Numbered from the stretch's first letter, positions 8,732 to 18,653 are shown. The stretch is 64,000 nt of DNA from Chitinimonas taiwanensis DSM 18899 (GCF_900119825.1 NZ_FPKR01000010.1:124001-188000), one strand, 5' to 3'. A program made the numbers and translations. Notes: generated by a model not told the origin, from the letters alone.

Positions 8732-10525
8732 ATGACGACCCGGCGCGGGCTGGCTACACTGCCTGCCGTGCACCGCTCCTATGTCCTCCCTCTTTGCTAT
8801 CTGCTGCCGCTTTGTCTGGCTGTGCCAGGCTACGCGGCGGGTGTGGACTACGATGTGCGCATCGATGCGCCCTCGGCCATCGAGAAACTGCTGGAAGATA
8901 ATCTGGGCATTCTGCGCTGGCGCGGCAATGACTATATCGACCAAGAGCAGCTGAGCCGCTTGTACGAGGCGACGCCGGCCGAGATCGAGAAGCTGCTTGG
9001 GCCGCTTGGCTATTTCAAGCCGCGCATCGAGTCCAGCCTGCAGCCGGATGGCAAGGGCTGGCTGGCGCGCTTCAAGGTGGAGCCGGGCGCCGAGGCACTG
9101 ATCTTTGACGTGGACCTGCAGGTGGCCGGGGCGATACGTGACGAGCCGGACTTCCGCCCGCGCTGGGCCGAGCTGATCGAGGTCTGGCCCTTGCCGATTG
9201 GTGCGCCGTTCACCCAGTCCGACTGGGATTCAGCCAAGCGGCGTGGCTTGCAGGCGCTGATCATCGACCGCTTTCCCGCCGCCAAGATCCGCGAGAGTCG
9301 TGCCGAGATCGACCCGGAGCGCCCCTCTGCCGAGCTGAGCGTGCTATTTGATTCCGGCCCACGTTTCACCTTCGGCGAGCTGCAGATCAATGGCCTGAAC
9401 AAATACCCGCGCAAGCTGGTCGAGCGCATGGTCACTTTCCGCCCGGGCGAGGGCTATAGCCAGCAAAAGCTGCTCGACTTTCAGACCGAGCTGCAGAACA
9501 CCCCATATTTCTCCAGCGTCTTCATGGATATGCCGCTTGACCCGGCCCAGCCCGCGGATGTGCCGGTACGGGTCGAGCTGGTCGAGGCGCCGGCGCGCAA
9601 GACCGATATCGGCCTGGGTTTTGATACCGACAAGGGTCCGCGCGGCAGCCTGGCCTACCGCTATACCAATCTGCGCCGCCTGGGCTGGATAGGCAGCACC
9701 GGGCTCGATCTGCAAAAGGAAGAGCAGAGCTTCAATCTGGGCGTGGAGCTACCGCCGGACGAGAAGCGTTACCGCTATTCCTCCGCCTATAAGGTCGAGC
9801 ACTCGGATGTGTCGGGCCTCGATAGCTGGACCCATACCTTTGGGGTGCAGCGCACGCGTCTGCGCGGCGAGATCGAAGTGACCCAGGCGCTGCAATACAC
9901 GCGTGAAACCACGCGGCGCATGACCTCGGACGGCGAGGAAAAGAACCGCGCACGCGCGCTGATTCCCTCGCAAAGCTGGACCCAGCGCGATCTGGACAAT
10001 CTGAACGATCCGCAGCGTGGCACGGTGATGAGCTGGCAGCTGGCTGGCGCCACGCGCGCGGCGCTGTCCGACACCGACTTCCTGCGCGCCTGGGGCCGCA
10101 TCGCCTGGTATCACCCGGCGGGCGAGCGCGGCCTGTGGCTGCTGCGCGGTGAGGCCGGCCAGGTGCTGGCGGAAGATAGCGCCGATGTGCCGACCAAGTG
10201 GCTGTTCCGCGCTGGTGGTGCCAACTCGGTGCGCGGCTACAAATACCAGAGCCTGGGCGTGCAGGACGAGGGCGCCGTGTTGGGCGGACGTGTGCTGGCC
10301 ACCGCCAGCGCCGAATATCAGCACAAGATCGTCGACCGCTGGCGCGCGGCGGTGTTCGCCGACTTTGGCGGCGCGGCGCTCGACTGGACCAATTTCAAGG
10401 CCTACCGCGGCTATGGCCTGGGCGCGCGCTGGATCAGCCCGGTCGGCCCGTTTGCGCTTGATCTGGCCCGCGGCGTAGAAGCGCGCCGCACCCGTATCCA
10501 TTTTTCGCTGGGCGTAGGGTTTTAA
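8732..10525 (+). CDS. tamA: translocation and assembly module outer-membrane protein TamA
   Basis: A 597-residue Omp85-family protein. After a signal peptide (hydrophobic run VLPLCYLLPLCLAVPGYA) come three POTRA-like periplasmic repeats (roughly residues 25-265) and a 16-strand beta-barrel. The barrel carries the family motif NSVRGYKYQSLG (equivalent of VRGF/Y) and ends in a terminal phenylalanine (FSLGVGF), the usual outer-membrane insertion signal. TamA works with TamB in moving certain proteins, and as now understood phospholipids, to or into the outer membrane. The ATG at 8732 follows AAGG closely; a TTG at 8711 is in frame upstream. tamB begins 1 bp after the stop, so the two are translationally coupled. 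Confidence 0.9.
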   Translation: MTTRRGLATLPAVHRSYVLPLCYLLPLCLAVPGYAAGVDYDVRIDAPSAIEKLLEDNLGILRWRGNDYIDQEQLSRLYEATPAEIEKLLGPLGYFKPRIESSLQPDGKGWLARFKVEPGAEALIFDVDLQVAGAIRDEPDFRPRWAELIEVWPLPIGAPFTQSDWDSAKRRGLQALIIDRFPAAKIRESRAEIDPERPSAELSVLFDSGPRFTFGELQINGLNKYPRKLVERMVTFRPGEGYSQQKLLDFQTELQNTPYFSSVFMDMPLDPAQPADVPVRVELVEAPARKTDIGLGFDTDKGPRGSLAYRYTNLRRLGWIGSTGLDLQKEEQSFNLGVELPPDEKRYRYSSAYKVEHSDVSGLDSWTHTFGVQRTRLRGEIEVTQALQYTRETTRRMTSDGEEKNRARALIPSQSWTQRDLDNLNDPQRGTVMSWQLAGATRAALSDTDFLRAWGRIAWYHPAGERGLWLLRGEAGQVLAEDSADVPTKWLFRAGGANSVRGYKYQSLGVQDEGAVLGGRVLATASAEYQHKIVDRWRAAVFADFGGAALDWTNFKAYRGYGLGARWISPVGPFALDLARGVEARRTRIHFSLGVGF

Positions 10526-10526
10526 G

Positions 10527-13500
10527 ATGGCCGAACAGCCGACACCCTCGCCCGATACGCAACCGGACTCCGTGCCCGCCAAGCCGCGTCGGCGCTTCCG
10601 CTTCGGCCCACTCTGGCTGGAACTGAGCCTGTTCAGTCTGGTGGCGCTCTTGGGCGCCCTGGTGCTACTCGCACTCAGCCCGCAGGGCACGCGCCAGCTG
10701 TTCAAGCTGGCCGAGCGGCTGTCGGGTGGCGTGCTGCAGGTGGACACGGTGGAAGGCACGCTCTGGCAGCGCCTGGTGCTGGGGGGCATCCAGGTCAACA
10801 CCGCCAGCCTGCAGCTGAGTCTCGACCGGGCCGAGCTGCGCTGGCAGCCGGCGCGCCTCTTGTCGGGTGAACTGGCTATCGAGCAATTGGCGCTGGGCAA
10901 GCTGGCAGTGCACAGCCAGCCCAGCAATGAGCCGAGCACGGTGCCCGACAGCCTGAGCCTGCCGCTGGCCGTCAAGATCGAGCAGGCCAGCCTGGCGAGT
11001 TTGGTGGTGGATGGCCAGACCGTATTGTCGCAAGTGCTGTTGCACGCGAGCAGCAATGGTGAGCAGCACCAAGTACAGCTGATCAGCGCGCAGACGCCGT
11101 GGTTTGCTGGCCATGGCCAGCTGCAGCTGGCTGGTGCGCGCCCGTTCAAGCTGCAGGGCCAGCTGGCCCTGCAGGGCAGTCAGCCCAAGACCCCCTGGCA
11201 GCTGGATGTGCAATTGGCCAACAGCCTGGAAAAGCTGCATCTGATCGGCAAGGCCAGCGGCCAGCTGCGTCCGGTAGGGGAGCAAGCTGAACCCTTCCGT
11301 GCGGATTTCGATCTCTACCTGGCACCGCTGGCCAGCTCGCCCTGGGCCATGCTGCAGGCGGGCCGCCTGCAAACCGCAGGGCTGAACCTGCAGGCGCTGG
11401 CGCCCGAGTTGCCGCGCACGGCGCTCGATATCGGCCTGGATGCCAAGCCTGCTGGCGAGGCGGTGCTTGCCCAGCTCGCCTTGCGCAATACGCTGGCCGG
11501 CAAGCTGCCCGAGGCGCGCCTGCCCTTGAGCGAGCTGAAGGCCGAGCTGCTGCTGAATGCCGACCAGCTGCGCATCCGCAGCCTGCAGGCGGATGCTGCC
11601 GGCGGCCAACTTGGCTTGAGCGGCAGCGCTAGCCTGACCGCGCTCGATCTGACGGCCAATCTACGCCAGCTCGACCCGCGTACATTGGGTGGCCCGGACT
11701 GGCCGATCTCGGGTCAGCTGGCGCTACGCGGCACGCCACAGGCGCCGCAGCTGCAAGCCAAGCTGGGCGATGCGCGTCTGGGTCTGCAGCTGGAGGCCGG
11801 CCTGGAAGGCAGCGACGCGCAGCGCCAGTTGCGTGCTACACGTGTCGTGCTCAGCAGTGGGCCGGGCAGTCTGAGCGCACAAGGCCGGCTCGGCCTGGCG
11901 GGTGAGCAGGCATTCGAATTCCAGGGCGAGCTGGCCAAGTTCGACCCGGCTGCGTTGAGCAAACTGCTCGGCCAGCCGCTGCCCGCGGGCGCCCTGAATG
12001 CCAAGCTGAGTGCGCGCGGCCGCCTTGGCGCGCCACAGCAAGCCGATATCCGTCTGGACTTCCTGCCCAGCCAGCTGAACCAGCAAGCACTGGCTGGCAG
12101 TCTGCGAGCGGGCTGGCGCGGTCAGCATGTGCAGAATGTGGCGCTTGATCTAAGCCTGGGCGCAAATGTGCTGAAGGCCAGCGGTGCGTTTGGCCGGCCT
12201 GGTGACCGTCTGCTGGTGGATTTTTCCCTGCCTGATGTGGGCGATTTCGGGCCGGGTTTTCATGGCCGCCTGGATGCCAAGCTGACCCTGGCCGGCAGCC
12301 TGGAACGCCCGAGTATCGAAGGCCGCGCCCAGGCGAATAGTCTGCGCATGCCGGGTGGCTTCGCGCTCGGCCAGGCCAATCTGCAGGCACGCCTGGATGC
12401 CTCGCCCAGCAAGCCGGCGGCCAGCCCACTCAATCTGCTGCTCGATGTGAGCGGCCTGGCCGGGCCGGACGTCACCGTGCCCAGCCTGCATCTGGAAGTG
12501 GCCGGCACCCAGGCCGCACATACGATTGCCCTGCGCGGCCAGGGCAGCGGGTATGCGCAGCAGATCGAGCTGCTGCTGAATGCGAACGGTGGCCTGGATG
12601 CGCAGGGCTGGCGCGGTAGCGTGCAGACGCTGGAGAACGGCGGCACCTGGCCGCTGCGCCTGAATGCGCCGGCCCAGCTCAGCTTGCGCCAGGATGGCGG
12701 CGAGGTGCTCGGCCTTGATGCACTGGCCGTGGGTGCCAAGGTGCAGGTGCGCCGTGCCAGCTGGCAGGCCGGGCGCTTTACCGCCCAGGGCCAGCTGCGC
12801 GATGTGGCGCTGAAGGAATGGCTGGCGCGCCTGCCCGCGCTGCAAAAACGCCTGGCCACCGACCTGGTGCTGGCGGCCGATTTCGACCTGAGCGGTGATC
12901 AGTTGCTGGCCGGCCGGCTGGTGGTGGAACGCCAGTCCGGCGATCTCTCGCTATCGGTGGACGACCCAACCATCAAGCCGCAGCCGCTCAAGCTGACCGC
13001 CGCCAAAGTGGCGCTGAACCTGAACGGCGTGCAGGCTGGTGTGGCGCTTGACTTGCAGTCGGCCGCCTTCGGCAGTGCCACTGGCGCCTTCTATAGCCGC
13101 TTCGAGCGTAGCGAGGCCGGCTGGCGTCCGGCGCGCGGGGCGGCGCTGGAAGGGCGGCTGAATGCGGAAATACCCTCACTGGCCTGGTTGGGCCCGCTGC
13201 TTGGGCCCACTGCCAAGGTGGAGGGCAAGCTGTCGGCCGAAATCAGCGCGGCGGGCGAGATTGGCGCGCCGCGCCTGTTTGGCCGCCTATCGGCCCAGGA
13301 TGTGGCGCTGCGCTTGCCCGATGCCGGCGTGAGCTGGCGCGAAGGCCAGCTCGAGGCGACGCTGGACGGCGATACCGCCCAGCTGTCCACCTTCGTGATC
13401 AAGGCCGGCAAAGGCGAGGCCACGGCGGCCGGACGCATGTCGTTGCGCGACGCGGGGCCGGAGGGCGGCCTGACGGTGAACTTCAAACAATTCGGCGCGC

Positions 13501-14441
13501 TGACCCGTCCTGACCGTAATCTGGTGGTATCGGGCCAGACCGTACTGGGTGTGCAGGGTGAGGCGTTGACGCTGACCGGCAAGCTGACCGCCGACGAGGG
13601 CCTGATCGAACTGCCTAAGGGCGGCGCAGCTAAGCTCGGCGACGATGTGATCATCAAGGGCCGCACTGATCCAAACCGGGTGGCCAGCAAGCCGACCCTG
13701 CTCACCCTGCGCCTCGATCTCGACCTCGGGCAGAAATTCATCTTCAAGGGGGCGGGTGTGGATGCGCGCATGGCGGGTCTCGTGCGCCTTGCGTCCAGCC
13801 CCACCCAGCCGCTGAACGCCAGCGGGGCGATCAAGGTGGAGGAGGGCCGCTATGCCGCCTATGGCCAGAATCTGAGTATCACCCGCGGCATCATCACCTT
13901 CCAGGGGCCACTGGATAATCCGGCCCTGGACATCCTGGCCATCCGCAAGAACCTGCCCCAGGAAGTGGGGGTGAAGATCGTCGGCACGGCACTCGCGCCG
14001 CGCGTCACGCTGACCTCGGAAGAGGCAATGCCGGACAGCGAGAAGCTGAGCTGGCTGATCCTTGGGCGCGGCACCGGCAGCAGCGGCAACCAGGGCGATG
14101 CTGACCTCTTGCTGACCGCAGCCGATGCGCTGTTCACCGCCGGCGAGTCAGTCAGCCTGCGCCAGCAGCTGGCCAGCACCTTTGGTCTGGACGATATCAG
14201 CATCGGTCGCTCGGAAACCTATAGCACCGACACCGATACCAGCGGTAATGCACTGAGCGGCCGGGTGATCAGCCTGGGCAAGCGCCTGTCCGACAAGGCC
14301 TATGTCAGTTATGAGCAGGGCCTCGACGGGGTCAGTTCGGCGGTCAAGCTTACCTACCAGCTGACCCGCCGCGTCTCGGTGGCGCTCAGCGCTGGCGAGA
14401 CCAGTGCCGTGGATGTGCTCTACTCCTGGCTGTTCGATTAA
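10527..14441 (+). CDS. tamB: translocation and assembly module inner-membrane-anchored protein TamB
   Basis: A 1304-residue AsmA-like protein. A basic N-terminus (PAKPRRRFRFG) and one transmembrane helix (about residues 28-50, LWLELSLFSLVALLGALVLLALS) anchor it in the inner membrane. The remainder is a long repetitive beta-rich region that would form a hydrophobic groove spanning the periplasm. The C-terminal conserved TamB (DUF490) domain, about 950-1304, contains GRYAAYGQNLSITRG and the closing VDVLYSWLFD. Its length is close to E. coli TamB (1259). It is coupled to tamA with a single base between the stop and start codons, and only 17 bp separate it from the exonuclease gene downstream. 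Confidence 0.92.
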   Translation: MAEQPTPSPDTQPDSVPAKPRRRFRFGPLWLELSLFSLVALLGALVLLALSPQGTRQLFKLAERLSGGVLQVDTVEGTLWQRLVLGGIQVNTASLQLSLDRAELRWQPARLLSGELAIEQLALGKLAVHSQPSNEPSTVPDSLSLPLAVKIEQASLASLVVDGQTVLSQVLLHASSNGEQHQVQLISAQTPWFAGHGQLQLAGARPFKLQGQLALQGSQPKTPWQLDVQLANSLEKLHLIGKASGQLRPVGEQAEPFRADFDLYLAPLASSPWAMLQAGRLQTAGLNLQALAPELPRTALDIGLDAKPAGEAVLAQLALRNTLAGKLPEARLPLSELKAELLLNADQLRIRSLQADAAGGQLGLSGSASLTALDLTANLRQLDPRTLGGPDWPISGQLALRGTPQAPQLQAKLGDARLGLQLEAGLEGSDAQRQLRATRVVLSSGPGSLSAQGRLGLAGEQAFEFQGELAKFDPAALSKLLGQPLPAGALNAKLSARGRLGAPQQADIRLDFLPSQLNQQALAGSLRAGWRGQHVQNVALDLSLGANVLKASGAFGRPGDRLLVDFSLPDVGDFGPGFHGRLDAKLTLAGSLERPSIEGRAQANSLRMPGGFALGQANLQARLDASPSKPAASPLNLLLDVSGLAGPDVTVPSLHLEVAGTQAAHTIALRGQGSGYAQQIELLLNANGGLDAQGWRGSVQTLENGGTWPLRLNAPAQLSLRQDGGEVLGLDALAVGAKVQVRRASWQAGRFTAQGQLRDVALKEWLARLPALQKRLATDLVLAADFDLSGDQLLAGRLVVERQSGDLSLSVDDPTIKPQPLKLTAAKVALNLNGVQAGVALDLQSAAFGSATGAFYSRFERSEAGWRPARGAALEGRLNAEIPSLAWLGPLLGPTAKVEGKLSAEISAAGEIGAPRLFGRLSAQDVALRLPDAGVSWREGQLEATLDGDTAQLSTFVIKAGKGEATAAGRMSLRDAGPEGGLTVNFKQFGALTRPDRNLVVSGQTVLGVQGEALTLTGKLTADEGLIELPKGGAAKLGDDVIIKGRTDPNRVASKPTLLTLRLDLDLGQKFIFKGAGVDARMAGLVRLASSPTQPLNASGAIKVEEGRYAAYGQNLSITRGIITFQGPLDNPALDILAIRKNLPQEVGVKIVGTALAPRVTLTSEEAMPDSEKLSWLILGRGTGSSGNQGDADLLLTAADALFTAGESVSLRQQLASTFGLDDISIGRSETYSTDTDTSGNALSGRVISLGKRLSDKAYVSYEQGLDGVSSAVKLTYQLTRRVSVALSAGETSAVDVLYSWLFD

Positions 14442-14458
14442 TCCACCCTGCGTCTCCC

Positions 14459-15901
14459 ATGCCCGATCTGCTTGCCCAACCCTTTGTTTTCGTCGACCTG
14501 GAAACCACCGGCGCGAATGCGCAGCGCGACCGCATCACCGAGGTGGGCGTGGTGGAATGGGATGGCGAGCAGGTGCAGGAATGGAGCACTCTGGTCAATC
14601 CACAGACGGCTATCCCGCCCTTTATCACCACGCTGACCGGCATCAGCGATGCGATGGTGGCCGATGCGCCCAGCTTTGCCGAGCTGGCAGCCAATCTGCA
14701 CGAGCGCCTGCAGGGCAGGGTGTTCGTTGCGCACAATGCGCGCTTCGACTACGGCTTTCTGAAAAATGAATTCCAGCGGGTTGGGATGGCGTTTCGCGCG
14801 CGCACCGTCTGCACGGTCAAGCTGTCCAAGAAGCTGTTCCCGGCCGAGTACAAGCACAATCTGGACGCGGTGGCGGCCCGCAATGGCCTCTTGGTGGACG
14901 GCGAGCGCCACCGTGCGCTGACTGACGCGCGGCTGATCTACCGCTTCCTGGTCAAGCTGCGCGCCGAGCATGGCGATGTAGCGCTCGAGGCCGCCCTGCA
15001 AGCGGTGAGCCGCCAGGCCAGCCTGCCGCCTGGCATCGACCCCGAGCTGGTGGACAGCATGCCGGAGGGGCATGGCGTTTACCTCTTCTATGGCGAGAAC
15101 GCGCTGCCGCTGTATGTGGGCAAGAGCGTGACCTTGAAGAAGCGCGTGCTCGCCCATTTCGGCGCCGATCTGCGCGTGGACAAGGAGCGTCAGCTCAGCC
15201 AGCAGGTGAAGCGTATCGAATGGATTTCCACTGCCGGTGAACTCGGCTCGCTGCTGACCGAGGCGCGGCTGATCAAGCAGCTGCAGCCCTTGTACAACCA
15301 GGCGCTGCGCCGCACGCAGGACCTGTTCAGCTGGCGCTACCAGCCAAATGCCGACGGCAGCGCCTGGCCCGAGCTGGTGTCGGCAGCCGAGGTGGATTTC
15401 GGCCGCGAAGCGCATCTGTATGGTCTGTACGCGAGCCAGCGCGAGGCCAGTAATACGCTGAAGAAGATTGCCGATGCCAACAAGCTCTGCCTGGTGGCAC
15501 TTGGGCTGGAGAAAACGGGCAAGCGGCGCGGCAACCCCTGCTTTGGCATGCAGGTAGGACGCTGCCGCGGTGCCTGCGTGGGCAAGGAGCCCTTGCTCAG
15601 CCACCAGGCGCGCCTTGCGGCCATTCTGGCCAAGGTCAAGCTGCAGCGCTGGCCGTTTGGCGGCCGCGTGGCGCTGCGCGAGCAGGATGAGGCCAGCGTG
15701 GCCAGTGACTGGCATGTGTTCGACCACTGGGCCTATCTGGGCACGGTAAGCAGCGAGGAAGCGCTGCAGGCCTTGCTGGCCGACCCACCGCAGGCCGAAT
15801 TCGATGTGGACAGCTACCGGATACTGACGCGCTTCCTGGCTGGCCGACATACGCTGCAGATCGTCAAGCTGCCCGACCCGCCTGCCAATATTAGCGTTTG
15901 A
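14459..15901 (+). CDS. DEDDh 3'-5' exonuclease fused to a GIY-YIG (UvrC/Cho-type) nuclease domain
   Basis: A 480-residue cytoplasmic fusion. Residues 9-165 form a DnaQ-like exonuclease: FVDLETTG (D13, E15), VAHNARFDYGFL and HRALTDARL carry the DEDDh catalytic acids and histidine. Residues about 200-280 form a GIY-YIG endonuclease resembling the UvrC N-terminal/Cho domain: GHGVYLFYG and LYVGKSVTLKKR, with an LLTEARLIKQLQPLYN segment. A further region to residue 470 includes a small Cys cluster (C362 and neighbours in NPCFGMQVGRCRGAC). Similar two-nuclease proteins occur in several bacterial groups and are presumed to act in DNA repair, one arm nicking and the other trimming; that role is inference. 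It follows tamB by 17 bp and may be cotranscribed. Confidence 0.87.
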   Translation: MPDLLAQPFVFVDLETTGANAQRDRITEVGVVEWDGEQVQEWSTLVNPQTAIPPFITTLTGISDAMVADAPSFAELAANLHERLQGRVFVAHNARFDYGFLKNEFQRVGMAFRARTVCTVKLSKKLFPAEYKHNLDAVAARNGLLVDGERHRALTDARLIYRFLVKLRAEHGDVALEAALQAVSRQASLPPGIDPELVDSMPEGHGVYLFYGENALPLYVGKSVTLKKRVLAHFGADLRVDKERQLSQQVKRIEWISTAGELGSLLTEARLIKQLQPLYNQALRRTQDLFSWRYQPNADGSAWPELVSAAEVDFGREAHLYGLYASQREASNTLKKIADANKLCLVALGLEKTGKRRGNPCFGMQVGRCRGACVGKEPLLSHQARLAAILAKVKLQRWPFGGRVALREQDEASVASDWHVFDHWAYLGTVSSEEALQALLADPPQAEFDVDSYRILTRFLAGRHTLQIVKLPDPPANISV

Positions 15902-15920
15902 TTGGCGCGTCATCTGGCTG

Positions 15921-15945
15921 TCACGCCGGCGTAGCGCGCCGGTGA
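15921..15945 (+). terminator. stem-loop after the exonuclease gene
   Basis: CCGGCG at 15926-15931 pairs with CGCCGG at 15937-15942 around a TAGCG loop, and TCA/TGA extend it outwards past a small bulge. No T-run follows, so it may be a weak terminator or only an RNA-stabilising hairpin. Confidence 0.3.
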
Positions 15946-16029
15946 TGCCCCTGTCATCCCTGCCACTTAGCATGCTCGCCTTTATCGCTGGCCCCATTCC
16001 CTTCGGAGGCCGGCATCGAGGAGAGAGAC

Positions 16030-18630
16030 ATGCCCAGCCGATTCACCCGCGGCGCCCTGCGCGCCACTACCAGCCTCTTGCTGCTTGGCCTCTTGGCCGC
16101 CTGTAGCGAAGACGAGACCGACACCCCGCCAGTACCGCCGGTGCAGCCCTTGCCCAGCTGCGCAGCTGCGCCGAATACCCTGCGCACCATCAATGCCATC
16201 CAGGGTAGCGGCAAGCTCAGCCCGCTGGCTGACCAACTGGTCAGCGTGCGCGGTGTGGTGACCGCCGATTTCCAGGCTGATGACCAGCTCAAGGGCTTCT
16301 TCATCCAGCAGCCGGATGCCGATAAGGACCCGCTGACCTCGGACGGCCTGTTCGTGTACGCGCCGGGCGGTGCTGATGTGAAGCAGGGCGACTATGTGCA
16401 GGTCAGTGGCAAGGTGGTGGAATTCAAGAGCGGTAGCAATGAGGCGGAGCGCCTGACCGAGCTGAGCGAGGTCAGTGCAATCACCGTCTGTGGCGCTGGC
16501 CCGCGCATTGCGCCGCAGCTGATCAAGCTGCCGCTGGCAAACAAGGATGCGCTGGAAGCGAGCGAGGGCATGCTGGTGGCGTTCAACCAGATGCTGACTG
16601 TCAGCGAGGTCTACCAGCTCGGTCGCTATGGCGAGCTGCTGTTGTCGGCCGGTGGGCGCCTGTTTCAGGCCAATAATCACCCCAGCGCCGCCACGCCGGC
16701 CGAGATCAATGCCGCCAATGCCTTGGCGCGCATCGTGCTCGACGACGGGCGCAGCATCCAGAACCCCAAGCCGATTCCCTATCTGTCCGCCGCTGATAAC
16801 AGCGGAACGCGGCGGGTTGGCGACACCTTGAACAGCGTGCAGGGTGTACTGAGCTGGGGTGCCGATGCCTTCCGTGTGCATCCGACCGTCGCGCCGGTGT
16901 TCACCGCCAGCAATCCGCGCCCGGCCGCGCCGCTGAATGTGGGCGGCCAGATCCGCGCCAGCGGCCTGAATGTGCTCAATTACTTCACCACCCTGGGCCA
17001 GCGCGGCGCGAATAATGAGGCTGAATTCCAGCGCCAGCGCGCCAAGCTGGTGGAAACCATCATCGGCCTGAATGCCGATGCGCTCGGTCTGATGGAGATC
17101 GAGAACAATGGCACGCTGGCCTTGGCCGACCTGGCCGCCGCGGTGAATACCAAGCTCGGCGCCGGCACCTATGCCTATATCGATGCCGGTAAGCCGGGTA
17201 GTGATGCGATCACGGTGGCCATGCTCTACAAGCCCGCCAAGCTCAAGCCGATCGGCAGCCCGCAGGTGCCGAATGATCCAGGCTTCGAAGTGGCCGGCGG
17301 CCTGCGCCCGCCGGTGGCGCAGCGCTTTGCCGCGCTGAGCAATAACGGCAGCTTCTGGCTGGTGGTCAACCATCTGAAGAGCAAGGGTTCCTGCCCAAGC
17401 GCTGCCGGCGATGTGAACCTCGACCAGGGCCAGGGCTGCTGGAATGCCGCGCGCACCACGCAGGCCACGGCGCTGAAGAACTGGGTGGCCACGCTGAGCC
17501 AGCAGTCGGGTGAGGCGGATGTGCTGATGGTGGGCGACTTCAATGCCTATCTGAACGAGGACCCGATCAAGACCCTGGAAGCGGCTGGACATGAGGCGCT
17601 GCTCAAGCGCCTGCCGACCACCGAGCGCTACACCTATGTGTTCTCGGGCGAGAGCGGTGCGCTGGACCATGCCTTTGCCAGCAGCAGCCTGCGTAGCCAG
17701 ATCAGCGGCGTGACCGTGTGGCATGTGAATGCGGAAGAGCCGCTGGTACTCGACTACAACACCGAGTTCAAGACCGACGACCGCTATGCCGCTACCCCGT
17801 ATCGCTCGTCCGATCACGACCCGGTGCTGGTGGGCCTGAATCTGAATGCGGACGCGCCGGTTATCGCGCCCAGCCTGAACGCCACCCTGCCTAGCAGTGG
17901 CAGCGTGGGCAGCGCGGTCAGTATCAGTGCCATCAGCGCCCAGGATGGCAGCGCGTTGAGCGTGGACTGGGGCGATGGTACCCAGGAAAGCCTGGCCCTG
18001 ACTGCCAGCAGCGCCAGCCACACTTATGCCGCTGCCGGCAACTACACGGTCAGCCTGGTGCTGAGCGGCGCCGGCGGCCTGAGCGCAACGCGTAGCGCCA
18101 CCCTGACCATCAGCGCGGCCACGCCACCGGCCAGCGGCGCGGCCTTGTTCTTCAGCGAGTATGTGGAGGGTAGTAGCAACAATAAGGCGCTGGAAATCTA
18201 TAACCCTTCCAGCACGGCGGTCGATCTGTCCGATTACAGCGTCAAGCTGTATAGCAATGGCGCCACCACGGCCACCCAGACCCAGGCGCTGAGCGGCAGC
18301 TTGACAGCCGGGCAGACTCTGGTGCTTGTGCATGCGCAGTTTGCCGGCAGCGTGGCGGGCAGCGTGGTCAGCGCGGTGACCAATTTCAATGGTGATGATG
18401 CGCTGACGCTGGAATACCGCGCTGCGGTCATCGATGCGATTGGCCAGGTCGGCTTTGATCCGGGTACCGAGTGGAAGAGTGGCAGCCACAGCACGCTGAA
18501 CAAGACCCTGCGCCGCAAGGCTGGCATCGTGCAGGGCAGCGTACCGCCCGCCGTCCCGGCCAGCTGGGACCTGAGCAGCGAGTGGGAGCTGCTGGATATC
18601 GACAGCTTTGCCGGCCTGGGTACGCGCTAA
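16030..18630 (+). CDS. ExeM/NucH-type secreted endonuclease lipoprotein with PKD and lamin-tail domains
   Basis: An 866-residue exported nuclease. The signal peptide ends in a lipobox LLAAC (C25), so it is probably lipid-anchored. Residues about 50-300 are an OB-fold-like N-terminal region. About 315-600 form an endonuclease/exonuclease/phosphatase domain with the metal-site and catalytic motifs LMEIENN, VVNHLKSKGSC, MVGDFNAY and SDHDPV. About 610-698 form a PKD domain (VDWGDGTQES, then SHTYAAAGNYTVSLV). About 700-860 form a lamin-tail domain (FFSEYVEGSSNNKALEIYNP). Members degrade extracellular DNA for phosphate or nutrients, or to limit biofilm matrix. The order with PKD and lamin-tail domains at the C-terminus differs from ExeM-type proteins, where the lamin-tail domain usually comes first. 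Confidence 0.87.
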   Translation: MPSRFTRGALRATTSLLLLGLLAACSEDETDTPPVPPVQPLPSCAAAPNTLRTINAIQGSGKLSPLADQLVSVRGVVTADFQADDQLKGFFIQQPDADKDPLTSDGLFVYAPGGADVKQGDYVQVSGKVVEFKSGSNEAERLTELSEVSAITVCGAGPRIAPQLIKLPLANKDALEASEGMLVAFNQMLTVSEVYQLGRYGELLLSAGGRLFQANNHPSAATPAEINAANALARIVLDDGRSIQNPKPIPYLSAADNSGTRRVGDTLNSVQGVLSWGADAFRVHPTVAPVFTASNPRPAAPLNVGGQIRASGLNVLNYFTTLGQRGANNEAEFQRQRAKLVETIIGLNADALGLMEIENNGTLALADLAAAVNTKLGAGTYAYIDAGKPGSDAITVAMLYKPAKLKPIGSPQVPNDPGFEVAGGLRPPVAQRFAALSNNGSFWLVVNHLKSKGSCPSAAGDVNLDQGQGCWNAARTTQATALKNWVATLSQQSGEADVLMVGDFNAYLNEDPIKTLEAAGHEALLKRLPTTERYTYVFSGESGALDHAFASSSLRSQISGVTVWHVNAEEPLVLDYNTEFKTDDRYAATPYRSSDHDPVLVGLNLNADAPVIAPSLNATLPSSGSVGSAVSISAISAQDGSALSVDWGDGTQESLALTASSASHTYAAAGNYTVSLVLSGAGGLSATRSATLTISAATPPASGAALFFSEYVEGSSNNKALEIYNPSSTAVDLSDYSVKLYSNGATTATQTQALSGSLTAGQTLVLVHAQFAGSVAGSVVSAVTNFNGDDALTLEYRAAVIDAIGQVGFDPGTEWKSGSHSTLNKTLRRKAGIVQGSVPPAVPASWDLSSEWELLDIDSFAGLGTR

Positions 18631-18653
18631 GCCACCCCGCCCGGCAGTCTGCA

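Noticed and set aside
14438-15997. A 519-codon minus-strand frame opposite the exonuclease/GIY-YIG gene
   Set aside because: The plus strand encodes two recognisable nuclease domains and the reverse product has low-complexity composition.
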